DNA of 64,000 bases. It comes from Gnetum montanum (taxonomy: Eukaryota > Streptophyta > Gnetopsida > Gnetales > Gnetaceae). Below the pieces are notes generated by a model. The model had not been told where the DNA came from. It saw only the letters and a program-made list of their open reading frames with translations, and searched no databases. This document shows positions 1-10,327 of the stretch, one piece after another (within the stretch, counting starts at the first letter, position 1; each line of letters begins with the position of its first letter). Both the position numbers and the translations under genes were made by a program. Location: positions 103,798 through 167,797 of the forward strand of contig MNCI01023335.1 in assembly GCA_015680685.1 (NCBI GenBank), read 5' to 3'.

Positions 1-281
1 GGGGTATAAATATTACCCCTAGTGTTGCTATTACATCTTCCCAACATTGCACCTTCCCCCTAGCATTGCTCTAGCATGGCAATGAATTTCAGCACTACTC
101 TAAGTTTAGTGTTGATCTTACACTTTAGCATTGCTATTGGAATAACATGGGTGGAAGAAGCTAGTGTGGATGAAATTCCCATTTACTATTTTTAGTAAAA
201 GAAATGGTTTTGATGCCATTGGGGTATCAAAAATTACCATATATAGTAACCTAGCTGGATTTGTACACATGCAAACACTTG
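1..281. repeat. Flanking repetitive DNA, possibly the same family as the ~185-bp array
   Basis: No gene seen. The vocabulary (GGGGTATAA at the start, CTAGCATTGCTCTAGCATGG near 70, GCTAGTGTGGATG near 160) resembles the degenerate array at 28767-47235, but with under 300 bp I cannot show a period. It precedes the 3' end of LTR fragment D. Confidence 0.35.
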
Positions 282-1091
282 TGTAGCGATCGAAAACATC
301 GGTGGCTGAAACACCGAGAGGTTACTGGGCACACAGCCTAACCTCAGATCCATGCAAGGGCTGTGCTAGAGAAAAATGAAAACGGGGTGCCTTGAATGGT
401 TTGGTCAATCAGATAGGGACTTAATCGGTGTACGATAACCTTTTGCAAATGTTTGTCTTAATGATACTAGATGTAACTTAAATGATGAGCGATAAATGCA
501 AACTGATAGAAAATGATGCAAAATATGATAATAGCAAAACAAAATGAAACAGGATTAGGTGAGAAAGCGCACTGCCCCAGGATTGGGGGATTTGATCCCT
601 AGTGTACAACTGATGTGCAGTATGGACAGGCACAACTTACAATAAAGCGGTATGATCACAAGCCCTTGGAATGCTATCAACAGCTTACTAACAAGATTGC
701 TTTGCTGGCCAATCTCTTACCAAAGCCAATTTTCAAAAATCCAAATGCCAAGAATGCCAATTGCAAGAAAGCCAAAATGCTAAAAAAAGCTATCTTCTCC
801 TCCAAAAAGCCAACAATGCCAAAAGCCAATTCTCAGCTAACCAATGCCCAAAAGAGTTCTAAAAGCCAAGCCCTTGAATGTTGTTCACTGGGGTATTTAT
901 AGGACTAGGAGCAGGAGGAAAATGTGGTTTGGATGCCATGTGTCCTGGGTTCCACAGAGTGCAAACATGATTATGTTATGCTACTATGTGATGCTAGATG
1001 TGAAACCTACTGTGCTATGACCATACCACTAAAATTGCATGTGCCAAAGTCTAGAAAGTTACCATGTTTGTTACTAGAGAGAAATTCCAAC
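282..1091 (-). mobile_element. LTR fragment D, Tat-lineage Ty3/gypsy, truncated by element C
   Basis: Begins TGTAGCGATCGAAAACATCGG, the inverted 3' end shared by every Tat LTR in this window (compare 1092, 7358, 22663, 29742). About the first 810 bp of a roughly 1.77-kb LTR are present. An inverted TATA box (TATTTATA at 894-901) marks the minus-strand LTR promoter, at the same relative place as in the LTR of C. The sequence stops exactly where the LTR of C starts, so C inserted into D; the five bases before the junction are CCAAC. The rest of D is not found in the window. Confidence 0.8.
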
Positions 1092-2857
1092 TGTAATGAT
1101 CGAAAACATCGGTGGTTGGAACACTGAGAGATTGCCGAGTGAATAGTTTAACCCAGATCCGTGTGAGGGCCGTGCTAGAGAGAAACGGAAGTGGGATGCC
1201 CTGAACGGTCTGGTCGATCAGACAGGGAGCTAATCGGTGTATCTTAATCTTACATAAATGTTCATTGTGAAAGTGAAACATGCAAGATAAATTGATGATA
1301 AATAAGTGCAAAATAATGAAGGTAATGCAAAACAATGATTTTAATGAGAAGATAGCAAAACAAACTTAGGTGAGAAAATGCACTGACCCAAAGTTGCGGA
1401 TTCGATTCCTTGCTTTGTTAGAAAAGTGTACAACAGGTCATGCGATGCTGGATGCACACAGGGAAATAAAGGGTAGCTACAATGCTTAAGGGAAATGCTA
1501 ACTATTCCTTCTGGAAGCTAACTTAAAAGCCAACTACAGCAAGAAGCCAACTCTGTTTGCTAAGAATCCAATTAAGAAGCCAACCAGCCAATGCAAAATT
1601 CCAACAAGCCAACTGCTCTTGTCAATGAAAAAATGCCAACTCTTTGAATGAAAATCCAACCCTTTAAGCATTGTTTGCTGGGCTATTTATAGGGCTAGGA
1701 GCAAGTGAGAAATGGGGCCTAGATGCCATGTGTCCTGGACTCCACAAGATGCTGACTTGCCCGTACCATGTAGGTGTGCAATGCTGGTTGTGAGCTTGGC
1801 TATGCTATGATTATGCCTCTGGACTGTATGTGTTGAGATTAGTGTGCTAACAATGTAAGAAAAATGGAGCTTATGCCTTGGGACTACACCTTCCATACTC
1901 TTACAAGCAGGGTCAAGCATAGGAACAATGTTTTGGGAGCTGACTAGGGGCATGCAAAACAAAGTAAAATTGTTGATTCTACCATGGAGATGCCAAAGTG
2001 AGGAAGGTTGTTGTCAACAAGTTCTAGAGCTACTTGAAGACGTCTTGCTGCTTCTGTACCAGTGTTGCACAACTCATGCTATTGAACACATTGGTGTAGC
2101 ATAAGTGGCTGCTTGCTACGCTATGCTATGCTATGTAGTGTAGCCACTGGTTTTGACTAAAACTTATGTTGGAGCTGAAAAACATTTGTTTGCAACTTTC
2201 TTCCTTCATGGGGGAGAGCTTTTGAACTTGCAAAACTTATGTTTGGAACACTTGCTACTTTTTTATTATTTTCCAATTTCTAGCAAGAGGCTTTGCTCAA
2301 GGCTTGGTGCTAAACAAGGCAATTGGTTTTGGAGGCCGCAGTGTTTTCCGAGTGCAACTTTCTTATTAGAATCATTTGGCAAGCCGAGCCTTTTTGCTTT
2401 GTATTTACTACGTTGTGCTATGCTACATAGTGTAGCATAGTGTAGTAGCTTGTGTTGACTAAATTTTGACTTGTCTCACAATGATTCTATTAGTTCACAT
2501 TTAGGCACTTGAGCAACTATCTTTTGAGGCTTGCTACGCTACATAGCATAGTGTAGCGTAGCAAACTTCTTCACTAGAAAACTTACTAAACTACTTTGGT
2601 TATACCAAACACTTTTGGCAACTCCTAGCATATTTTTTGAGTAGATTATCAGCTAGGTGAATTGTCCAGGTGGGCAGGCTGGAGAGTCCATCAGGCTTGT
2701 AAGCTTTGGGGATAGAAAACTTGCTAGACTGGAAAGTCTAACCTTAGTGCCTACATTTTCTTACCAAAATGCCATGACGTTGCACCTATGGAAGTCCTTG
2801 CCTAAATTCCAAGACCCTGGTGAGGTATGAGGGTCTTGAAATTTTTATGGTGTTTCA
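1092..2857 (-). repeat. 3' LTR of element C
   Basis: 1,766 bp bounded by TGTAATGATCG at the left and GGTGTTTCA at the right (TG...CA termini on either strand), followed directly by an inverted polypurine tract. An inverted TATA box is at 1684-1691. The U3 half carries several long imperfect palindromes built from GCTACGCTATGC/GCATAGCGTAGC near 2110, 2415 and 2530. It is most similar to the LTR of element E at 56568-58395 (opposite orientation), so C and E belong to one subfamily. Confidence 0.9.
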
Positions 2858-2873
2858 CTAGCCCCTCTTTGTT
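2858..2873 (-). promoter_or_regulatory. Polypurine tract of element C
   Basis: On the minus strand this reads AACAAAGAGGGGCTAG and abuts the 3' LTR. The same AAAGAGGGG core occurs at 9012 and 31001. PPTs prime plus-strand DNA synthesis in LTR elements. Confidence 0.85.
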
Positions 2874-2898
2874 GACATCTAGAGGATCCACCTGATAG

Positions 2899-3640
2899 AT
2901 GTCGACAAAGAATACAAAACACCATGGAGGACAAGTCGCCAACATTGCTCTCTGGTGGTTGCTCCGAAGTCACTTAGCTGAGCTTGGGAGTGACAGGATA
3001 GTTGTGCAAGGGGAAGGGGAGAGGGTAGACTTGAGGGAACAGGTTCAGGAAAAGGTAAGATGGAACTGAGTAGGGTCCCTCATCGGAGTGCTTATGAGGG
3101 AATTGTCTCGCGTATGCATCTTTTCTTTTACTGGCTTCTGACCTCTCATCGGAATGCTTGGAGACGGTTATTGTGAAATAGCTGGTGTGCCATTTGCTAT
3201 GGGCACAAGCTTTTTTTGTGCTTTGGCACTTTTCTGTTGCTATTTAGCCATATTCATTTGCAAAAAACCTTGTTGTTGTAGGATAGGTGTTTTCTCCCTG
3301 AGATGAGTTGTGTTACATCCATGTGGGGCTTTGACTTGCCTACAGATGCTTCCGATGCAGTGAGTTGCGTTACGTGCGTCATGGACTTTGGGGTTGAGCA
3401 TATGGAAGGACTTTACATGTGTTGAGAAAGCTTGTAAAAGGGGTGTGAAAAGGGAAACTAGGGGTCTGAGAAACAAGATGAAGAAGGTTAAAGGGAAGGG
3501 GTAGGAAGTGCACTCCCAAGTAGCTAAGTTAGTCAAAGCGGTTACCTCGGAACAATGTGGTGCCCTATTCTCTTGGTGAATTGCATCTCTGACTGACGTC
3601 GTCTCGACTTGTACCCTGCAAATACAACAGAGAAAACTAG
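2899..3640 (+). pseudogene. Possible second antisense reading frame (aORF2) of element C, remnant
   Basis: The plus-strand frame starting at ATG 2899 begins MSTKNTKH, as in A (9053) and B (31042), and stays open for about 55 codons to a donor-like AAAG|GTAAGA. Around 3550-3610 a second block resembles the A and B blocks that end in a donor-like GTAACC (GTACCC here). Position between integrase and the 3' LTR matches the antisense ORFs known in other Tat elements. Exon structure cannot be settled from this copy; the conservation could instead reflect a noncoding function of the 3' region. Confidence 0.35.
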
Positions 3641-4230
3641 AGAAATTTCACCATGAAATGTGGTTAGGCAAAGGGTTTACTTGCTTTAGACACCATTGAA
3701 GTGATAAGCACTATTGCTAAGACAAGTGATGTCTAAAGCAAGAAGGTCAGCAGCGGCTTTGGTAGTAGCAGGATGAAGGGGTTAGCATCAAGGGGGCTAG
3801 GAGTTGTGGTGATGTGGGTGCTTAGGAGTCCCTACCCAAGGCAAGCATCATGCAGTTCAGCTGTGAGGTAAGAGGCCCAATAGTTGAACATATTTTGAGC
3901 TCGGATGAGGGTGGGGGCTAGAGGACAACAACCTTGTGGCTGGGCCACAATAGTGCTACGACTCCAGCAGCAGGTGTTGACAATGGAAGCTACTACCAGG
4001 GTGATGGGCAGTGGTAGTAGTAGCTTCAGAAGGTTAGCAAGATGTTAGAAGACATCTCTGAAGTATCAGCAAGATGCTAGGGGCAGTTGCATCACATTCA
4101 TCCCAGAGGGTGCTTTCTTACCATCATGAACTACATTCTGGAACTGCAACGCTCCACCTCATGTTGGCACTGTGCACGTTCACCTGTTTGAATGGTCGTG
4201 GATTGTGAGCTGGGAATGTTATGCCGTGAA

Positions 4231-4560
4231 CCTAGTTTAAGGTCCTGGTAGACCATCTGATGTACTATTTTAAGATCCTAGCAGACCTCTGTGCTAGTTT
4301 AAGGTCCCAGTAGACCGCTGTGCTAGTTTAAAGTCCTAGCAGACTGTTGTGCTAGTTTATCATCATAGTGGATGATGGATGGGCTAGTTTAAGGTCGTAG
4401 CAGACCGTCTGTGCTAGTTTAACATCATAGCAGACATTTTATGCCAGTTTATAGTCATGGTAGACTTTCTGTGCTAGTTTATAGTCATGGCAGACTATGA
4501 ATGCCAGTTTATAGTTGTAGCTGACTATGGATGCCAATTTATAGTTGTAGCAGACTCTGG
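4231..4560. repeat. Tandem hairpin-motif array, element C, 3' of integrase
   Basis: About eleven units at roughly 30-bp spacing, each reading like CTAGTTTAAGGTC-GTAGCA-GACC. The two arms pair around a 6-nt loop and change together: GGTC/GACC, AGTC/GACT, TAGTC/GACTA, ATCATC/GATGAT. The same motif fills the other spacers of A, B, C and E. Confidence 0.85.
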
Positions 4561-4580
4561 GTGCTTACCTTGCTTCTACC

Positions 4581-7357
4581 TCAGATAAAGTACGACTTCA
4601 AGTATAGGTGGTTTACAGGGTTTGCAAACTCTCTACCATCCATGTCTAACAGCTTGAAGGTTTTATTCTTGTAGGCTTTTGTGACTACGAATGGACCTTC
4701 CCAATTTTCCAAAAACTTATCCACATGTTCACGCACAGCTTTGAGGACTAGGTCCCTTTTTTAATCGATCGTTGATGTAGGTCTGCATGATGCTTTTGCC
4801 ACTGCTTATCCTGATATCATTCGATGCAACCCAGTGTTTGTGTATGCTCTACCTTTAGGGAGTTGAAATCAATGATCCTTGACTCATTATTCTGTGCCTC
4901 ATTTACAACACTTGAAAGGATCATCTGTAGTGATGGTACCTGCAATTCAAGGGGTAACACTACTTCATATCCATAGACTAGGCTGTAGGTGGTCTTACCT
5001 GTAGCCATCCTACATGTCCTATGGTAGGCCTAGAGCACATAGAGGATTTTCTCGTGCCATTGGCTCTTGCTGTTACTAAGAATTCTTTCGAGCAAGTTGA
5101 TGATGGCTTTGTTTGTAGCCTATGCTTGACCGTTAGCTTGTGGGGTAATATGGCAACAAGAAAGATTGCCTAATGCCAAGGTTGCTATAGAAGGTTTTGG
5201 TCTCTGCACTACTAAACTATGGCCCATTATCTATCACAATAGTTATGGGAAGACCAAACCTTGTTACAATGTTGTCCAAGATGAAGTGGCAAACTTGCTG
5301 AGATGTAGTTTTCCTAAAGGGGATAGCTTTTTCACTTCATAAAGTACTCAATGGCAGTAATGATGAAGCTATACCCCATGGAAGACTTAGGTGTGATGGG
5401 TCCTATAATATCTAGTCCCCATCATTAGAATGACCACGTGATCTACATAGGATGCAACTCGGTAGGTGACACGTGCATAAGGTTTGTGTGACGTTGGCAT
5501 GTGTCACACATCTTGACTTTGGCAAAACAATCGTATTCCATGCAAGGCTAGTAATACCCTAGGTGTCTAATCTTAGCTGCCATGGCCTAGGAGCTATCTG
5601 TCCTCCACATAGTCCTTCATGGACCTTGCTAACGATTTTTTGTACTTCCTCCCCATTGATGAAAGTTAGCAGTATTCCATCAAAGGAGCATTTACACAAT
5701 GTATTATCTCCTACCAGGACATACTATCTTGCTCGCTTTTGGATTGCATCCCTTTGGGCAGATGTCAAGCCATGTGGGGGTTCACCATGTTGTAGGTAGG
5801 CTTTTACATTAGTGTACCACTCTTGGGTATTGGTAGCGCTTATGGAAGCCATGTGTACTACTTGGGTGATAGGGTCTGTGCACTCTGTTATCAAAGTAGG
5901 TAATGTCGCGAACAGATGTGATCGCACGTTTAATGTTAGCATAGCTAAGGCATTGGCTACTATGTTCTCATTGTGTGGCACATGCTGTATGTTTATTGTG
6001 GTGGATTGCTACAACAAGTTTTTAGCCAAATCATAGTAAGGCTATAAATGCAAAGCCTTACATGCATAGACCTCAGTGAGTTGATTGATGATAAGCTGGG
6101 AGTCGCCTCAAACTGCCAAATGTTGAATTTTTAATTACTGGGCTGCTAAGAGGCCTCTGAGGAGTCCTTCATACTCAGCTACATTGTTTGTACAAAGGAA
6201 GATGAAGCAATAAGTGAAGGGTTGCATGTCTCTCGAGGGGAATGAAATGACGGTGACAACACTACCACCTCATATGGTTGAGGCATCGTCAAAATGTAAA
6301 GTTACCTTAAAATGCGATTGTACAAGATTGACACTGCTAACATGTTCATTAGGGAATTCAGGTTCTATGATCACCTGATCATCAATGGGTGAGGTTGCAA
6401 GTTGAGTAGCTATCACTTGGCCTTTCATTGATGATTGGGCTATGGAATGTAAATCAAATTTCGCTGTTATTGCTTTCCATTGGGCTATCCTGCTACTTTC
6501 ATACAAGTTGTTCATGATAGCCCGAAGTATGTTGCTTTTGCATATGATGTTCACTTAGCTACAGAATAGGTAGTGTCTCCACTTTTGTAGTGCGAACACT
6601 AAAGCGGGGAAATTCCTTTTCACTTCATTGTATTTGGCTTCATATGCTATCAATGTGTGGCTCAAGTAATAGACTAGGGTCTTAGAGTTGTCTTCTCTTT
6701 TCTTGGCATAACAACGCTGTGATAGATGTGTCTAAGGTTGCGAGGTAGATATAGAAAGGCTTATTCCTTTGTGGTGGGTACATAGTTGGGAGGTATAAAA
6801 GCTCTTTCTTTAGGTCATCAAAGACTTGCTGGGACTATGTTGTCCATTCGAAGTTAACCCCCTTCTTTAGTAAGTGTTGCATGGGGTGTAACTTGTTAGT
6901 AAACCTTGCTATAAACCTTCTAATGAATTATATTCTACCTTGTAGCCCATGCAATTATTTAATATTAGTAGGAGATGCTAGGTTAACGATGGCCTTAACT
7001 TTGTTAGGGTCCACTAGTATTCTAGCCTTCGACACTACAAACCCTAGCATGCGTCTGGTTTTTACGCTAAAGACATACTTGTTTGGATTAAGTCATAAGT
7101 GATGTCTGTGACAACATTTTAGGACTACATCTAGATCAGTGGGATGATCAATAGCTATCTTAGATTTGACTACTATGTCATCCACATAATGTTTTAGCCT
7201 CTCTAGAAGGTAGTCGCTAAAGATGTAGGTCATGGCTCATTCATAAGTTCCTCCAACATTCTTTAGACCAAAGGGCATCATGGTGTAACAAAAGGTACCC
7301 CAAGGAGTCATGAAAGTGGTTGTCAAATGATGCTCTAGATTTATGCAAATTTGATCA
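4581..7357 (-). pseudogene. pol of element C, C-terminal part: RT palm, RNase H, second RNase H, integrase (decayed)
   Basis: Read on the minus strand from 7357 leftwards. The RT catalytic YVDD is encoded at 7177-7188. The RT-linked RNase H follows with an NIICKSNILRAI segment near 6550; then a second RNase H (FDDAST, VAEYEGLL and VINQL segments, roughly 6330-5730); then integrase, ending with a GDLVLKAV...WEGPFVV region and VNHLYLKSY just before the stop at 4581-4583. Many stops and frameshifts interrupt it. The RT frame is cut at 7357 by insertion of element A and resumes at 24262, where the peptide continues across the removed insertion. Not functional. Confidence 0.85.
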
Positions 7358-9011
7358 TGTAATGATGGAAAACGTCAGTCGCTGGAAACTACCGAACGGA
7401 GATCTGTGTACACAGTCTTAACCACGGATCCGTGCGAGGGCTGTGCTGGAGAAAACAAATCCGTAGTGCCCTGAATAGTCTTGTTGATTAGACAGGGACT
7501 TACTCAATCAGTAAATTGATGAATATTGCGANAGTCTTGTTGATTAGACAAGGACTTACTCAATCAGTAAATTGATGAATATTGCGATAGTATGCGTATT
7601 ATATAGATATTCCATGAAACAAATTGATTCGATAAATTGTAAAAGGAGTAGAAAACGATGTAAATAAATTGAAATAACGACAATGCCAAAGCAACAAGGA
7701 GGATCAGATTTAAGAAGGATGCACAATTCCAAGATCTATGTTTTGACTTGAAGACTGAGTATATTGTATGCAAAGCTCCAATGGCAAACTCTACTTATCT
7801 TGTGCAAAGCATATACAAAATAACAAGAAAACTGCTCAACAAGGAGTACAGAATGAAGCTCAGTCTACCTCAAAAGCCAAAGATAGAATGCAAGGAAGGT
7901 CAAGCCTAGATGTCTATCGATCAACTGTTTCTGATCAATAAATCTTGCCAACTGCACCAGACGATCTCTCGATCTCTGATCTGCTCCCTTTGCCTTTGGT
8001 AGTCTCTGCTCAAAATTGCCAATGATCGCCAATGGAGAGAACTATATTTTTGCCAAAAGACTGATCACTCCTGCTGCCAATGCTCAAGCAATTTCTTCTG
8101 TCTCTGCTAAAAGGTGATGTCCCAAAAAAAGCTGAAGATCCCCTTCTTTCTTCACCAACTGGAGTATTTATAAGCTCGGTAGTACGTGAAGGAGGCATGA
8201 CCCTGATGACACGTGTCTTGAACCTTTAGAATGTCATTGACTTGGCAAACTTTGTGTTGAAACTGGTCATGTTGCATCACGTTTTTGGGAAAAGGGACAA
8301 AGTATGCTGTCAACCACTTTCGCTGAAGCCGTCTCATGATTACGCTGCGATACGCTGATGAATGTATTATGCGTATGGATAACAGATGCGTGTCGGCTAC
8401 TGCCTTAGTTGACTTTAGGCTATATTACACTCGTTTATCCTACATAGCATGGTAGAGCATAATAGAACATGAAAGTAGTTGATTCGAGCTGTTTTATGCT
8501 TATTTACACCGCAAAGCATAATGGAGCGTAAAAAAAATGATCAACTTTACAATAAGTTACACTTGTTCACGCTACGTAGCATAATGAGTGTAAAGTGACC
8601 AATCTGCAAAAAATAAGAAATCAATCTGCTGTGCTTCCTTGGACTCTAACTTTGACTTCCTTGAAGCTCGTTATGCTGCTTTGCGTAATGGAGCATAAAC
8701 TCAGCCCTGGACAAAAGACTTAGTGGAATATGCGACAAGTCTTAGACCTTAAACTTTGTCCAATTCGCCGAAGTAAGTGACTTTTTGATATTGGGCTATG
8801 CTAAACAGAGTTACACTGAGCGATTCTACGCTATGTTGCGTAATGTAGCGTAAAGAGAGAAAACAAAGTAAGGTTGAAATTTGTAAAAAACTTGGAGACT
8901 TGATGCTGTGCGCCTCTTTGCCTTGTTCTGTCTTCTGGATTTCTATCGCAAACTTTCGCCTGAATCGTGAATCTTCGCCTTAGGCTGATTCGTAATTTCT
9001 ACGGTGTTTCA
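7358..9011 (-). repeat. 3' LTR of element A
   Basis: 1,654 bp, TGTAATGATGG to GGTGTTTCA, followed by the PPT. It matches the 5' LTR at 22663-24261 along its length; a hand-compared 100-bp stretch (7601-7700 against 22851-22950) differs at about five sites, mostly transitions. A single N at 7532 is flanked by a near-exact duplicate of about 57 bp, an assembly artefact that explains why this copy is longer. The inverted TATA box is at about 8164-8173. Between 8340 and 8870 there are at least five palindromic units of the type TTTACGCT...GCGTAA. Confidence 0.92.
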
Positions 9012-9026
9012 ATGGCCCCTCTTTGT
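9012..9026 (-). promoter_or_regulatory. Polypurine tract of element A
   Basis: On the minus strand it reads ACAAAGAGGGGCCAT, immediately upstream of the 3' LTR. It is identical in core to the PPT of B at 31001. Confidence 0.88.
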
Positions 9027-9052
9027 TGACATTTAGAGGGCTTGCCCGAAAG

Positions 9053-10160
9053 ATGTCAACAAAGAATACGAAACACCGGATGGGTAAAAGTACCAATAAC
9101 ATTCATCAACGGTTACTCAAGTGTCGCCTTGTCAATGTAGAAGTGCAAAAATGAGGGAAACAGGAGATAGAAGGGTACGGGAGGAAAATCTTACAGAGGT
9201 AAGAGGAAAGAGGTTCGAGGAAGACTCAAATGAGGTTCAGGGAAGACTCAAATGTGTGAGTATAGTTTTTTCATGCATAAGCAATTAGGCTTTCTCTTGG
9301 GATTGCATTTGCACAGAGTTATGCCATCATATTGTAGATGAGGGGGGTTGCATAGACGAATTGTGTTGCGTCTGCACGGCCTGGATGAGTTGTGTTTCAT
9401 CCATTTTGCTGACCCCACCCCCCCTTTTTTTCTGCATCCACTAGGCGAGTTGCGTTACGCCGGTTCATGGACTTGATTGTAATGCAGATGTGGAAAGTGT
9501 ATGCTGCGTATTCACATTTTGCGTAAGGGAAAATAGATGGGATGGCTAAGGAGGGTAGTAAGAGCTAGAGGTAGGATTATGAGGAACAAGGGATGCACTT
9601 CTAAATGGACAGGCTAACCTAAGTGGCCATCTCAAAACGCTATCTGTATTTCACCACTCAGATGAATGCACCTTTGAACGACATCCTCGTAGCAAGTAAC
9701 CTGCAACCAAAGAAGAAAAAGGAGGACACCATTGCTCGGCCAGATGACTAGAGAGGTTATTGAAATAAGTACCGTTTGGGATGAGATAGAGTGAGTGGGC
9801 CGTGAAGGAGGAACCATAGCAAGAGGCCAGGGTCTTCAATGTTGATGCTCAGCCTAGCATATTACCGCCAAAGATCATCAGACTCATCACACCCAACTGG
9901 TTACACAAAGAACCAGCTAGGTGAATCTGTGAAGCCAGAGCCTGATAGTGATGATGAGAAGAGATCCCCAAGGTTGTGGTTGATGAGAACTCCCTTAGGG
10001 CTTCGGGTAGCGAAACTAACCTCTCAGAGGTGCCACCGCTGAAATGGATGCAGTGACGGCATCTCTGAGGGGTCAGTAGTATGCCTTTTAGCACGTCCGA
10101 GGAATCAGTAGAATGCCTGTGAATTAGCGACACTGGGGTTGTTCCAACATCCCACCCCAT
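9053..10160 (+). pseudogene. Possible second antisense gene (aORF2) of element A
   Basis: Three plus-strand blocks are conserved with element B. Block 1 starts MSTKNTKHRMGKSTNNIH at 9053 and ends at a donor-like GAG|GTAAGA (9199). Block 2 (about 9626-9700) follows ATGGACAG and contains MNAPLNDIL, ending at a donor-like GTAACC. Block 3 (about 9839-10042) contains SLAYYRQRSSD and a DSDD stretch, followed by GISEGSV. The same order and motifs occur in B. Location between integrase and 3' LTR matches Tat antisense ORFs. One TGA breaks block 1 where B has CGG. Exon ends and function are unproven. Confidence 0.38.
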
Positions 10161-10224
10161 TTTTTTTACAACCGCATAGAGATGATTACGCTTGCTTGAT
10201 TTTCATGTTGGTGGTCTGTAGGTC

Positions 10225-10310
10225 CTAGTTTTAAGTCCTGGTAGATTTCCGTCGTAGCGGATGATTGTTGCTAGTTTAGCGTTGTAGCGGATGATTGCTG
10301 TGCCTAATGT
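10225..10310. repeat. Hairpin-motif units, element A, 3' of integrase
   Basis: Three diverged units (AAGTCCTGGTAGATT, GTCGTAGCGGATG, GCGTTGTAGCGGATG). This is a shorter version of the arrays at 4231-4560 and 32113-32425, in the same place beyond the end of integrase. Confidence 0.7.
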
Positions 10311-10327
10311 TAACACTGGATATGCAG

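Noticed and set aside
2153-2440. Open frame of 95 codons on the + strand
   Set aside because: It lies wholly inside the LTR of C, spans palindromic repeats and is not conserved in the E LTR.
4231-4560. Regularly spaced short repeats resembling a CRISPR array
   Set aside because: Spacing is irregular, the repeats diverge, intervening sequence is not spacer-like, there are no cas genes and the setting is a plant retrotransposon.
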